Of a stretch of DNA of 64,000 bases, positions 36,506-48,038 are shown piece by piece. A program made the position numbers and the translations under genes. The stretch spans positions 63,154,714-63,218,713 of the forward strand of contig OZ021732.1 of the NCBI GenBank assembly GCA_963978545.1. Reading direction: 5' to 3'. This DNA is from Linyphia triangularis. Its lineage: Eukaryota > Arthropoda > Arachnida > Araneae > Linyphiidae. Each line of letters starts with the position of its first letter. Within the stretch, counting starts at the first letter, position 1. The notes below the pieces were generated by a model. That model did not search any database, was not told the DNA's origin, and saw only the letters and a program-made list of their open reading frames with translations.

Positions 36506-37824
36506 CATTCACTTCCAAAAGCTAAGCACGGAGTGGTAAAATTCGAAAAAATCGACTAATACTGCTTTGATTAACACGAAATGCTGCAAGTAAGTAACTC
36601 TATGTTTATTCATGAAATAAAACAAAGAATTACAAACAGAGATAAAAAAAATTATTGAATTTTCATAAATTATAAGATGACGTTATATTTACGTCATTAA
36701 CAAAATGATGTTTAAATTCAAAACAATCAACAAAAACTGACATTAATAGGGTATGTGAGTACCCCTTACCTGCCTACAAAGTGTACAACGAATGATCATG
36801 CTTGTAACAAGGTGATTAACCAACGATGACAGCTTTATGGGGACTTGTATTATCGTCCATTAAAACGAAAGAAGGAACAACTGCTGCAGTATTCAGTTTC
36901 ACAATGGGGTTTAAGGCTTCATCTCGATACCGTACAGCCGTCACAGAACCTCGCCTGAAGATGTGCAGGTCGGTACGATATCCTAATAAAATCCTTACCC
37001 AGACTATGATGCTTCCAACTCGGAATGTATGATGTTCGGTGATGTTCTGGGACCAATTGCATGTATCTTGTTCCCACAAGATACTTACACGCTTATCATC
37101 GAGTTTAGACCAAATCTGGACTCATCTGTGAACATAACGTTGCCCCAATCCGACACAGTCCAATTCACACGCAGGCGCATCACTTTATTTTTGCCCCTTT
37201 GGATTGGACGGATAAAGGAACACAAACTTGTGGTACACGAGCGTACAGACCATACATGTGTAGCCTTCGACGAACAGTAGTGGCATAAATCGTTTTACCA
37301 ATGGCCGCTGCAACCATAAATGTCACACGTGTGGAGAGCGAGCTTCGATTCCTCTTGGCTACAGCAGCAATAAATCAATCTTCCGCGGGGGCTCGTAACC
37401 CTTGGACTATCAGCTACAAGTCTTCGGACAACTGTTTGACTGATTTAGAATTGTTTCCATAATCGTGAAATGACGGAATTATGAACACCGAAGAAAAGAG
37501 CAACATTTGAGATAGACTGTCCTGTTTCAATGTGTCCGGCAGTCCCCAGAATATTCTATTTGTCTTCCAGAATCTATAGTACGAATGTTCTAATCACCTT
37601 TCATCAGCACTTATGTGTACCCCTTGTAACCCTTCACAATGCCGGCTTCTTATACGGCTGCTTGCTTTGCTATTTCTCGACGCGAGACCGTGATTGGCTG
37701 TTCTGTTATCTAACACATTTGCATACTTCCTTCTACATTTGCAGAAAATTTCAACTTCTTTAATTCAGATTGGCTTACGAAAATTAGCGTTTTTCTCCCC
37801 GTGCTTAACTTTTGGAAGTGAGTG
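36506..37824 (-). mobile_element. Tc1-like element, internally deleted, TA-flanked
   Basis: The ends CATTCACTTCCAAAAG (left) and CTTTTGGAAGTGAGTG (right) are inverted repeats with one mismatch. TA target duplications are at 36504-36505 and 37825-37826. The subterminal words continue to pair (CTAAGCACGG against CCGTGCTTAA). The length of 1319 bp is less than the roughly 1.6 kb of complete relatives, and the transposase C-terminus is the missing part. Confidence 0.92.
36816..37530 (-). pseudogene. Tc1 transposase pseudogene (DD34E family)
   Basis: Family role: transposase that binds the inverted repeats through two helix-turn-helix domains and cuts with a DDE core. Pieces, minus strand, broken by frame changes: a first helix-turn-helix, GQSISNVALFFGVHNSVISRLW (about 37520-37455); a second-domain piece, VVRRLVADSPRVTSPR; the first catalytic aspartate in FTDESRFGL (about 37126-37100); then a single open frame (37079-36816) with IIVWVRILLGYRTDLHIF and the second aspartate in FVLMDDNTSPHKAVIV. 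The usual C-terminal segment with the catalytic glutamate (the DxNPIEHxWD region) is absent. At least two frameshifts and stops interrupt it. Confidence 0.88.
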
Positions 37825-38150
37825 TACATTGTTGTAGTGTATACATGGCAACGACAGATATTTATTGAATTCATTAGTATCTTTGAGTTGGCAATATTAG
37901 GAAATTCTATAACGGTGAGAATTAGTTTAAAAGATGTTGTAACTGTTTACCCATCCACTAAAATGTTAACTTCCATATTCTGCTGTGATCTTTTTGTAAT
38001 AAATTAAACTTCCATTTAAAGTCGCTCTGCTAATCTTATTTAATAGTAAAACACTAACAGATTATGGATCCCAGCACGCATCCACACTGCGCAGAGGGAA
38101 GACTTATAAGTTTTATCAGTCTACCTTTTTTGAAATTTAGATAGAAAGAA

Positions 38151-38298
38151 ATGGATTCTCAGACAATTTCCATTGGACTCTTGGAAGGAAAGAGTAATTG
38201 GTCGACATGGAAATATAAAGTATCAATTTTATTGAGAGGTAGAACTGCAGCTTTGGAAGTGGTGGAAGGGAAGTTATCAAGACCGGCAGAGTTGGCGG
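38151..38298 (+). pseudogene. copia-type gag start, truncated
   Basis: From an ATG at 38151 the frame reads MDSQTISIGLLEGKSNWSTW, then KYKVSILLRG and ALEVVEGKLSRPAE. This is the characteristic N-terminus of gag in Ty1/copia retrotransposons (a hydrophobic core with the W..WK.K motif). Family role: capsid protein of the retroelement particle. The frame stays open to 38354, but from about 38299 it belongs to the fold-back element, so gag is cut after about 49 codons. No gag continuation, zinc knuckle, integrase or reverse transcriptase follows on the far side. No LTR was identified upstream. Confidence 0.7.
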
Positions 38299-38954
38299 CC
38301 GTTCTATACAACAGATCGAGATTAGATTTCAGGTATAGTTATTCAGAGGTTTGAGCTCCAAATTATGTAAATGGCAACAAAATGGTGCTAACGTTACGGT
38401 TATAGTTACAGAAACTCGAAATTTTGGAATGGCAACACCTACTTTTTCCAATCGCAAAAATCGCATGGGAAAACCCACAAGAGCGTTGGAACTGTATGTG
38501 TATCATTAAAAGCGGACGCGTTATGCACGCTCAAAAACAGTTCGGCGAACGGTCAAGAGAAACACGATCTGGGCACACGTGTGACTCTCGCCAGATAATC
38601 AGCGTAGAAAACCGATAAAATTTTCTGTGACGGAACCCATGTGAACTTTGGTCTCTGTCATATGCAAATTTCCCCGGTCGTGTTTTTGTTGGCCGTTCGC
38701 AGAGCTGTTTTTTGTGCGTGCTTAACGCGTCCGTATTCTTTGAGATACATGTATCGTTCCAACGCTCTTTAGGGTTTTTGCATCCACTGAACATTTTCGA
38801 GCGGAAACAGTAGGTGTTGCCATTCGAACATTTTTAGTTTCTGTAACTATAACCGTAACCATGAGCGCCCTTTTTTTGCCATTCACAGAATCCCGAACCC
38901 ATACTTCTGAATAATTATCCCTGAAATCTCATATCGATCTGTTGAACGGAACGG
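38299..38954. mobile_element. fold-back element with arms of about 270 bp
   Basis: The left arm (38299 to about 38570) and right arm (about 38673 to 38954) are inverted copies. The outer edges CCGTTCTATACAACAGATCG and CGATCTGTTGAACGGAACGG are reverse complements with few changes. Inner matching landmarks include TATAGTTACAGAAACT, GAATGGCAACACCTACT, GAGCGTTGGAAC, GGACGCGTTA, GCACGC and GCGAACGG. The roughly 100-base centre is unpaired. Identity by eye is about 75-80 %, so the arms are older than those of the 30.5-kb hairpin. CpG-rich words are frequent, unlike the flanks. The reading frames at 38424-38618 and 38531-38794 are the two arms read in opposite senses. No clear target duplication was found. 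Confidence 0.85.
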
Positions 38955-39928
38955 AAGCTATAGGTCCATATATCGGCAAAGTTTCTTTATGATATATACT
39001 ACCCTGTATATATTAATGTTGTAAAATCTTGCCAGTGAATTTCTTCTAAAAATTCTTTTCTTTAACAAGACTATGTATATAATTTAAGCAGGTGGGGTGC
39101 GGTAAAGTACTTTATTGTACTATTACAATAAAGTTCTGCTTTCTTTACGATTTCCAATTATAAAAATTGCATTTTTGTTCGTACGTTGTTATAAAAAACT
39201 AAATTATTGCCACTATATTAGAGTAATTAGCGATGGCACATAAATTTGTCAATATCCTCGTGAATTTAGAAATTACAACTTTACATTTTTTTTGTTTAGG
39301 TATTTCATCAATAAAGTATTGAAAAACATATTACGGAAAGTTGCCTTGACCATGCATATATTTTCTTATATAGTCAATATAATACCTCTCAATTTAGTTT
39401 TATTTACAAATTCATCAATTCATCATGGCCTCTGTTTTAAGTGGTAAATAAATATAATAATTATTATTTGTAATTGAACTTAATTTTCAATAGATCTCTT
39501 TAGATCAAATTGGGTATGAAATTCTAAAAATGTGGCATACGGCAGAATAATATAAAAGTGCAGGTGAGTCTAGCAAACAAAAAAAAAATATTTTTAAAAT
39601 CATCGTTTGGTGAATTTTAACATAAAGCGATATTCATTTAATTCTGATGACAACACAAAACACTATGTATGAAATTAGGATGCTTAATCACTTTTTGCGT
39701 GATTTTGAAGATAACATTTATGCAATTCTGATACGAACATCTGATACAACTGATACCAACATCTGATACAACTAATACCATAAATGAATAATTATATGAT
39801 TATAATGATTACATAAATAAATATTTGTGTGTATAAGGATATATAAAGCAACATTTATGTGATTCTGAAGATAGCGTACAATGTTATGCACCTGATAAGT
39901 TTACACAATCTGCATACAACTTAGTGCT
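38955..39928. other. gene-free intergenic DNA
   Basis: No supported gene. At 39728-39780 a roughly 24-base unit, GATACNAACATCTGATACAACT, is repeated twice with a partial third. 39700-39890 also has loosely repeated ATTTATG(C/T)(A/G)ATTCTGA words. Confidence 0.6.
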
Positions 39929-40402
39929 GTGGGACCTTATAAATATGTCTACAAAGAAAAGTTTTCGGTTAAACTTTTCCCAATCACACCTTTCCCGACA
40001 AGTTCAAAAGATCGAGTGAGTCAAAAGTCGATAGCTGAGATCGATGTCAAAAACCTGGAATTTAATCGATTGACTGAGGACCACTCCTGGAGAATTGACG
40101 AAATCCTTCTCGGAGAAAATAACGAAGACGGATATACGATTTTTATTTCCATTCTCCGCCTTAAGCATCTGCAATTAATTTAAATTCGAGTGAATGGAAA
40201 GAATCGAGTGAAAGTATAAAAAGATCGATTTTTTTTCTTCTGAAAATGGAACAGCTGAATATGCAGGAATCGAAAGCGAAATTTGTATGAGCATGGTTTT
40301 TCTTTCATTAGGGAATTTGAAAGTGAAAGACGTGGATGAAGACATTGATGAGTGTTTTTGGGTAGATTGTGACGAGCTCATGTTTATAGATTTAGAAATT
40401 TG
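39929..40402 (+). pseudogene. unidentified broken coding sequence
   Basis: Three overlapping open pieces with protein-like composition follow each other. The first has ATG at 39945 and 24 codons (MSTKKSFRLNFSQSHLSRQ then VQKIE), ending exactly at a GTGAGT donor-like site. The second runs in another frame to 40183 with KSIAEIDVKNLEFNRL and WRIDEILLGENNEDGYTIF. The third, 40212-40402, contains FSSENGTAEYAGIESEIC and VKDVDEDIDECFWVDCDEL. The acid-rich, low-asparagine/lysine make-up differs from chance AT-rich frames. It may be a decayed gene, a retroelement fragment, or exons with short introns. I recognise no family. TCGAGTGA occurs three times (40012, 40187, 40204), at the points where the frame changes. 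Confidence 0.4.
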
Positions 40403-43400
40403 AATTTAATATAGGTGGTAGCGTGATGTTTAAGTTTTATTTTTCAATATTTTGAATCCATTTTTATATCGTATACAAGCTGCAATTTTTTACATAAACA
40501 TGGATGCAAGGATAATAAATGTGCTTACGTGACGGTCCACTGTGCAAATTGAGTATTAAGTTCAAAACTTGTTTGCAATTGATTTGAAAATGCAAAACTT
40601 GCAAAAAGTTATTATCGAACATGCTCACATTTTAACTCTTGATCATATGACTGATAATAGATGCGCAATTCATAAAATTAAGATTGTAAATATTTTTTAT
40701 GTGGAAAACGGAACTTTTCTTAATTTTTAAATATTATTTATACTAATTAAGATGTAATTTTCTTGTATGTATTTCTTAAAATGTTATATATGTTATATAT
40801 ATATATTGTTTATTGTGGTCCCACATTAGTAAGTAATAGATTTTATATCTAGGTTATGTATAATATGGGCTGTATCTTATTTTCTAATTTGTAAAAAATC
40901 ACCAGTTAAAGTAGTCAGTATTAAAATAATCTAAAATAATAAATGATCGCTTCCAATCATCCTCGTTTGAAATATTTGGACTTATTTAACCCTACTGAAT
41001 TAGAATGGAATTATTGAAAAAAATCATACAGCATTATAGCGTGTTTGCGATATCGATACTTTTTGTAGCAGCTTCTTATGGGGATTATGAGTAAAATATG
41101 ATTCATGGATGATGGTCATTAACTCTGAGGACCCAAAGTGGAAACACGTATTTTCCGATCTTTGTAAAGCACACATTTTTGTTAAGAACTTAAGTTCGTT
41201 TTGGTTATTTCTAAGTAAACTTTTTAACTGTGCAATTTAAAGCATCAAAGTCTCTTTTTTTTTAAATCACTGAACCGACTGCATTTTTAAATTCCATCTA
41301 GGTGGTTTTGTCAAATCACTTGTAAAAACTTCTGCAATCAGAGTTTGGGGTTTAGGACCACCTATATAAATAGTAGTACTTTTGATCAGAGAAAAATAAT
41401 AATAATAAAAAAAAGAAATAATAATAAATCCAAAAGCCCTCCATACGTTTACACTCTAGGGATGGCCTTTGTTTTGGTCACATCGGGAAAATAAGAGGCA
41501 AAACAATATTTCGAAAAGTATTTATTTAAAATAGATATTGAGTATATGAGATGTGAAGAAAACCATCCTTTAGCTTGTCAACAAAATAAGCACTCGCAAG
41601 TTTTGCTATTTTGGCAATTGGTACTTTGTTGTGACACACTACCGCGTTCCTAGTTAAATAAATATAACATATTGTTACGAGTTTTCTCAGAAGAATGACA
41701 ACACACCTTTCACAAATTACAGTATTATAATTTATCATTCGTCGCAGAGGATTACTAACTTCTTTAAACAACAGTGAAGTCGTTCTCTAGCTTTAACAAA
41801 AACTCAGCCGGCAGAGCTTCAGGCACATCGATAATCAAGGCACCACAAAAGCAAGCCCTGAGCTCTTCGTAAAACAGTTCTCAGAATCCAACTGACTGCA
41901 TTTCCATGCTTTGGCGTTTTTAATATCCTAGCACGTGAACTTTCCCGTAAAATCCAGAGCAAACGATTTGGTGATAAGCATGCACTGGGAAACATCTCGA
42001 AATTTCTCGATTCCTTTAAATGTTGCAAACTTTTACTAGCATGTATTATTACTTTTAAAAAATAAATTTAATAAAATAGAAATTTAAAAAAATATATACA
42101 CTATTTACAATAATTTAAAGGAAAATTGTTTAACAATATATTTTTATTATACTTATATTTAAGTGTGATTTATGAATATCAATGTTTTATATAGTTTAAA
42201 TTTGATTTCAGAGTATAAAAATAATCTGACATTTTAATACATGTCGAGAAGAATATAAAGGTTATATAAATTTTAAAATGTCCTAAAAGAGTCTCAAAAT
42301 TAGAGTGAATACAATAAATTGCTAAAATCAATTGTTACTGCTAGTAAACTGGTGTCTGGAAATATTTCTTAAAAGAGTGAGAGATAAAGTGAAAATTACT
42401 TTAACAAGTGAAAAGAATAATCTACTTACGAAAACAAAATTTTCATTAAACCTTTAAGTCGAAATTGAAATTTAATACATTTTTGTATTTCTTATCTATA
42501 TTTAATAAAATTGATTGAAACTTTATAAACGGAATTTATTACCTCCGCATCAACTCTCCAATTATTTAAATTTCGTAATTCTTTGCCATAATACCCACAT
42601 TCATCCCTTGAACTTTAACTATAAAGTAAATAAAATAAAAAATAAAAAACATCTTTTTAGTTTCACGGAAGCTTAGTAAAAAATAAAGTAATTTCATTTA
42701 TCTTCCTATGACAATAGGTATTGTGTGGTTACAGTGCATTGAGTTGACAGGCTCCAAAAGCGAGGAAAAAAATAGTTTTAGAGGACAAGCCAATATTCTT
42801 TCCACTTCATTAAATTCCCTTTGTCATGTGGATTAGGAACGACTCCAATATATATATTTGTTCCCTCACAATTGCCAACAATTAAAAAAAAATATTCGCA
42901 CTGTTAACTAAGCTTGGATTTTATTGGCCCTTCTTAAGTATTTGAAAAATATTTTAACATGACATATGAATGTAACCACTTTTGATAAAATTCAGTTTTG
43001 TAAAAAAAAATTCAGTTTTAGAATATTGATTTATACAGAACGTACTCAACTAAAGAAACACAAAAATTTTTGTTTTAAAAACCCTTAAATACATTTTAGT
43101 TATGAAGATATATCACTCTTTCGGTTTAAAAAAATGTGTATGCAAATAAGTAAAATTGTAGTTTAAGTTTAAAGAAAAAGGTTAAAGGTAATATTTATTT
43201 TATGTAGGCCTATAAGTAGGAAAGAAGCAAATTTTCAAATATCAAATTCTAATAGCAAGCTTAATTTGAATATGTGTGTTAGTCCGTTTTTTTTTTTTTT
43301 TTTAAATGGTAACAGTAACTGTGGTTTGTTTTTGAAACTTATTGCTAGAATGATATTACGAAATGTACGAAGCTATGAGTGTATTTTTTTTTAACAATAA

Positions 43401-43569
43401 ATATTTGTTTTTAATCTTGGTATTTATTGTTTTTTGTTTTTAATTTGAGTTATCTAAAAATAACTTATTCATGTCACATTAACTGCACTATAAGCCAACA
43501 AAATCAGATATGGAATATATTTGAAGCATTCTGCATCGTCAAGAGAATTTACTGCATGATAAGTACGAA
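40403..43569. other. gene-free intergenic DNA
   Basis: No supported gene. At 41885-42050 a plus-strand frame reads about 55 codons of ordinary composition (…FNILARELSRKIQSKRF…) with no recognised family; the minus-strand frame at 41819-42028 overlaps it. The rest is AT-rich with microsatellite-like ATAAT stretches near 41395-41430. Confidence 0.5.
43287..43303. repeat. poly-T tract (17)
   Basis: Pure T run about 265 bases upstream of the gypsy remnant. Confidence 0.85.
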
Positions 43570-44540
43570 ATGTCTGTTTTTGCAAATGCAGGAAAATTGA
43601 ATTTAAAAATATTAGTGGAAAAATTATGTGAAGATGTTAATGATCGACACAAAATTAACAATATTAAAAGGGCTGTTTTGGCGAGTAAAAAGAGTATGAT
43701 GAAGATTACTAAAAAAATATTTAAAAACGGTTATAAATTAAAGGAACAAAACGAAATCCAAGAAAATAGGTGTCAAGAAGAAAAGAAATCGAAGAACATT
43801 GGTGTTAAGAAGAAAAAGAAAGCAATGAACGTATATCTCAAATATAAATTAAACATAGTAGACGAAAAGAGGATGCAAGAAATCTAATTCAGAAAATATG
43901 TCATTAAATTTCGTTGCCAATCAAATTATTAATAGAACGCCAATAAAATCAAGGTTAGATCATTTGATTAAAAAATGTAACTTTGATGAAAATGATAGTT
44001 TGTATTTAATTACGTTTGAACATTTAGAAAAATTCGGAGATGTAATAGAAAGTTCCTGGGATACTCAATTGCTTTGATGTGGCTTAGTATAGTCGTAGAG
44101 AAACAGAAAAAATTGATAACGATCACAAAAAATTGAAAAGATTTTATTAAAACTGTACATGTTAATATCCGAAAAACTTCATGCATAACAAGAATTTCAT
44201 GTTTAGCAAGAATATACGAGACACATGGAAGAATTTTGCGAACAAATTAAGAAGTTTTTTTTAACAAATCGATAAACTAAGTTAGAATAGACAGCTTTGA
44301 AAAGTTGTAAACTTTATTATAACGGATAAGAAAAAAGCAAAGTGCCTCAAGAAGTAAAAAATAATTTTATTGAGGATTGGTCTAAGTTAATTTATCCAGT
44401 TGCTTTTGCTGAAAAACTTGATAATTATGATACTTTGAGATCAGCCTTAAGTATTAAGTACAAACAACCGCGCAAGAAATGGTATTTTAGTTTACTGAAC
44501 TTCTTTCAATAGAACCCAATTACTAAGAACAACGAAAAGA
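43570..44540 (+). pseudogene. Ty3/gypsy gag remnant
   Basis: The open frame at 43570-43887 begins with a helical stretch, KLNLKILVEKLCEDVNDRHK, like the N-terminal domain of arthropod gypsy gag proteins; the family's ESxxYDEE-like region lies in an adjoining frame at about 43690. Further gag-like pieces follow in shifting frames: PIKSRLDHLIKKCNF at about 43940 and an open stretch at 44360-44440 with AFAEKLDNYDTLRSALSIKY. Family role: capsid protein of the retroelement. It is heavily broken by stops and frameshifts. The 5' LTR was not identified. Confidence 0.55.
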
Positions 44541-44553
44541 AAAAAAGAAATAT

Positions 44554-45190
44554 ATGGTATCACACGTAATGAAAGAGGTGAACCAAAAATCTTCAACTGA
44601 AACAATTTTGGACACATTTCTAAGAAATGCCCGTTTTTCAAAACCAGTTATAACATGCCTAAAATGTCATAAAACAGGACATAAAGCTGAAAATTGTTTT
44701 GCAAAAGCTAAAAATAGTGGCGTAAATGATAAAAGTTTATCGGTTAAGCTAGGTAAAAATATAGAAGAAAGTACATCATATTTAAAAACGCCAAAACTTA
44801 ATAATTGTGAAGAAGTGCAGAATTTAATTGATACAGGCAGTTCTAGTTTTCTCCTAAAGATATCAATTACTTAGAAACTTGAACTGAAGCTCGAACCTGC
44901 TATAAATAAATTGTATGGTTTTAGAAATCAAAAGATGCCTGCAATTACCACTATAGGAAAAATTGAAGATGATATTGAGGTCGATAATGTAAATGTAAAG
45001 TAATTACATCGTTCCTGAGAATGCGCAGACAGTTCATCTTATTATCGGACGAACATGGCTTGGACTAACTTGCATCGCTAATGCCAGAATAGGGAAACAA
45101 ATTCATATCCGATATCGGGAAGAAGAACCATTTAATAATTTTCTAATAGAAGAAAAAATAGATCGAGTTAAGAATTATCGAGTTTTGCTC
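44554..45190 (+). pseudogene. Ty3/gypsy zinc knuckle and aspartic protease remnant
   Basis: A CX2CX4HX4C zinc knuckle, CLKCHKTGHKAENC, lies at about 44656-44697, the nucleocapsid motif of gag. Next comes a retropepsin active site, LIDTGSSSFLLK (about 44824-44860), with the DTG catalytic triad. Past a stop at 44872, the frame continues with KMPAITTIGKIEDDIEVDNV. In a shifted frame, a retropepsin C-terminal motif of the IIGRTWL type follows at about 45040. The order knuckle-protease-reverse transcriptase is that of gypsy pol. One nonsense codon and at least one frameshift break it. Confidence 0.8.
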
Positions 45191-45379
45191 AAATTCTGAA
45201 ATTAAAGGAACTATATCAAGATTTCTTAGATGCAGCAATTTCAAAGAAAAATGTCCAATAAAATTGAGAGAAAGGAAGATTTACTCAAAAATTGAAAACA
45301 AATAATAATTATTTCAACTAGTTAATGAATATAGAGTTTTTTACTATGAACATTTTAGAGCTAGGATGCACTAACTTAA

Positions 45380-45660
45380 TACAGATAGATATTAGAAATG
45401 TTATAGATCAAAGCTCATATGTATGAAACCATGTAAAACAAATGCCACTAAAAAAGTTGATATTAAAGAAATTGCGTAAGAATGGAAGGAAAATGGAATT
45501 GTACCAAAAATAAGATCATCCTATACAAGTCCTGTTTTACAAGTGAAGAAGGAGATTGACAAGAACAAACTGGATGTTCACTACAAAGATTTAAATAGTC
45601 CAACTATAAAAGATAAAGTTTCATTACCTAAAGTTGATAATTAATTGGACCAATTACATG
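45380..45660 (+). pseudogene. Ty3/gypsy reverse transcriptase, N-terminal fragment
   Basis: The conserved start of gypsy reverse transcriptase is readable: KPCKTNATKKVDIKEIA, a stop, then EWKENGIVPKIRSSYTSPVL, QVKKEIDKNKLDVHYKDLN and TIKDKVSLPKVDN, ending near 45660. Family role: copies element RNA into DNA. The catalytic palm (YxDD), RNase H and integrase are absent; the sequence after 45660 has no pol similarity that I can see. The element is therefore 3'-truncated or deleted, and no 3' LTR was found. Confidence 0.82.
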
Positions 45661-46303
45661 ACTGATATTTCCAATAGATATTTTCCTGATATTCTTATTT
45701 AAACTGATGTATGACAGATGTTTTCAGCACTAATAGCTTGGGCCTAACGAAATGAATTGGCTATCAATTGCCATTTCTAATATTTTCATAAATATTTTCC
45801 TGTTCAAATTTGGCATGGTAACTCTTCTAGACGAGACATTTCATATGATGCCTTGATTGTGTTTGTGACATTTGAAGTTTTGTATGCTAAGCACTGAAAG
45901 GCAGATGGTAAAAAAGCTTTATACAGTACGCAAAGAAAAAAAGAATCCGAACTATGACTATATCATATATTCTAATTGATGAAACAAAAGCAAAAAAGTA
46001 CCGATGAAAATCGTCTAAAGTTTTTAATGCTGTTTTATTTGTCATGCGATGTCTTTGAAGTATTAAAATGTAGCAAAACTTTAAAAATTCAACGGACACC
46101 ACATTACATTGCCATATTTTGATTTAGCATTAAAAAAATATATAAATATATAAATAATAAATTTCATAATCTTCCAAGAAATCTTTGGTAATTTAAATGA
46201 AGACAAAGTCATGACAAATTAACGTTTCAAAAGATAGTTTGTTAAAGGTCAAACATAAGTAGCGTGGAACTTTTGCATTAAACAGTATTTTAACAATGAC
46301 ACG

Positions 46304-46317
46304 CCCCCCCCCCCCCC
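46304..46317. repeat. poly-C tract (14)
   Basis: Pure C run in AT-rich DNA. Confidence 0.9.
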
Positions 46318-47151
46318 AGATCTATTTCACTTTTCCTTTTGAAGTTTCGTTTTAATAGTTCAGCTAATATGTAAAAACACCTAATTTTTGGAATCGTTTA
46401 CTAGATTAATTTAATTTAATTAAATTTTAAATGAAGTAAAAACAATGTTTCAAGATAAAAATTTGAAGTGTTCTTTTTATATTTCAAGCTGTTGGAAACA
46501 TAGGTGGTACACTTTTATATTTTTCAATAGTAGATTCAGATCGACAAAACTGAATATTGAAATAGGCTGCACATTTTGAAACTCGGAAAAAAAATTGAGA
46601 AGTATGCAACTAATTTTTTTTTTAAAGTTATTTTCAGTGATCGAGTCAAATTCCTAGATCAGACGGTTCACCCGCTCATAGCAAGTGAATCGACTCCAAT
46701 TCAATTTCCAGCGTTGGCGCTACGTAATTCTTGCTTTCAAGCATAAGTAGACACAAGGAATTATGCTCTTTAAATAAGTGTTTTTATTACTCGAGGCATC
46801 ACCAATTCTATGCTTTCATTTTAAAGAAAATCCATTTAAAAAAAGCATTTTTTAAGGCATTCGTTATTGAAATTGGGAGTATAATAAGTTGTTTAAATAT
46901 TACGAAATTTTGGGATAGTATAGCCTTCATTTAGATCTTTTTATGCCTAGAAAAACTAGTGATGCAACCAAATTGTGTATACCATGTGGAGCAAAAAATG
47001 TAGCCTTATAGATCATCAGAAAATGTACTGATATTTCAGAAAGAAGCAAAAACACACACATTGCACAATGACTTTAATAGATTGCAACCTTAAGAAATAT
47101 AGATAATCTCGATAACAATGGGGTTTCACGGGAAAAGGAATCATTCTCATA

Positions 47152-47200
47152 AAAAAAAAAATAAAAAAAAAAATAAAAAAAAATTAAAAAAAAAAAAAAC
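47152..47200. repeat. A-rich tract
   Basis: About 49 bases of A interrupted by single T residues. The lysine-rich frame at 47118-47357 is its translation and not a gene. Confidence 0.9.
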
Positions 47201-48038
47201 TTTTTTTCTTAGCTTACTACAATATATAAGAAATAAGCATGACCTAATTAGCATAAAACATTTTATAAATGTCAGACAGAACCATAACGCAACAATTTTA
47301 TATTTGTCAATTTTACTATTAACACTACTACATATTAACTTTTGTTTCCGACCTTAACTAGATTGTGTATATGAAGTTGAGCCATCATCAACTTTTTTAA
47401 TTATGTTACATTAAATTCATTTCTGGTTCTGCTACTACTAATTTTGTACTATACACAATAAATCCAATTAGTTTCCGAGTAATTTTAAACTAATTCCTTT
47501 GATGTCCTGAATCACGCATCCGTACGTTTGCATTCATGAGAGGAACCTCAGAATTACGATTCCCAATATTGAGATTTGGCCTCAGCTTATTACTGGGGTG
47601 TTTATCTACATAATGAAATGAGATTTTCTATTTAAGGCAAAAATAGTATTCTAGTTGGAATGAAAAGGTAAGATATAGAGGTGGATCAGAAAATTTTCAA
47701 ACTTACTAAGCAATTTATGAAGTAGCCCTCTAATAGAAAAATTTGCACCAGGGACTTTAAGAACCGAATACATAGACTACATAGACCATTAACTTTTTTT
47801 TTTTAGTACTACAAGCCTTTCAGAAGCCATGTAGAAACTAGACAAATTTTGTATCTCTTATATACTATTATTACACTAATAATTCTCTCACAAAATGCAA
47901 CGTTTGTCACAGTTTTCTTCCTTTTAATCACCTATAAAACTACTCCTACATCCTAATATTCTAGTTTGAGATTTATAGATCGCCAAAAAATTTTCATTTT
48001 TAAATCTTAAAGAAATGTTTTGCCTAAATCGTATAGTA

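Larger units (their letters stand above)
45661..48036. other. gene-free intergenic DNA
   Basis: No supported gene. 46640-46740 is a small complex block (CGAGTCAAATTCCTAGATC, then CCAGCGTTGGCGC) that could be a degraded tRNA-derived repeat. The remainder is AT-rich with an A-rich tract at 47152-47200. Confidence 0.55.

Noticed and set aside
47118..47357. Lysine-rich 79-codon frame.
   Set aside because: Translation of the A-rich tract at 47152-47200.
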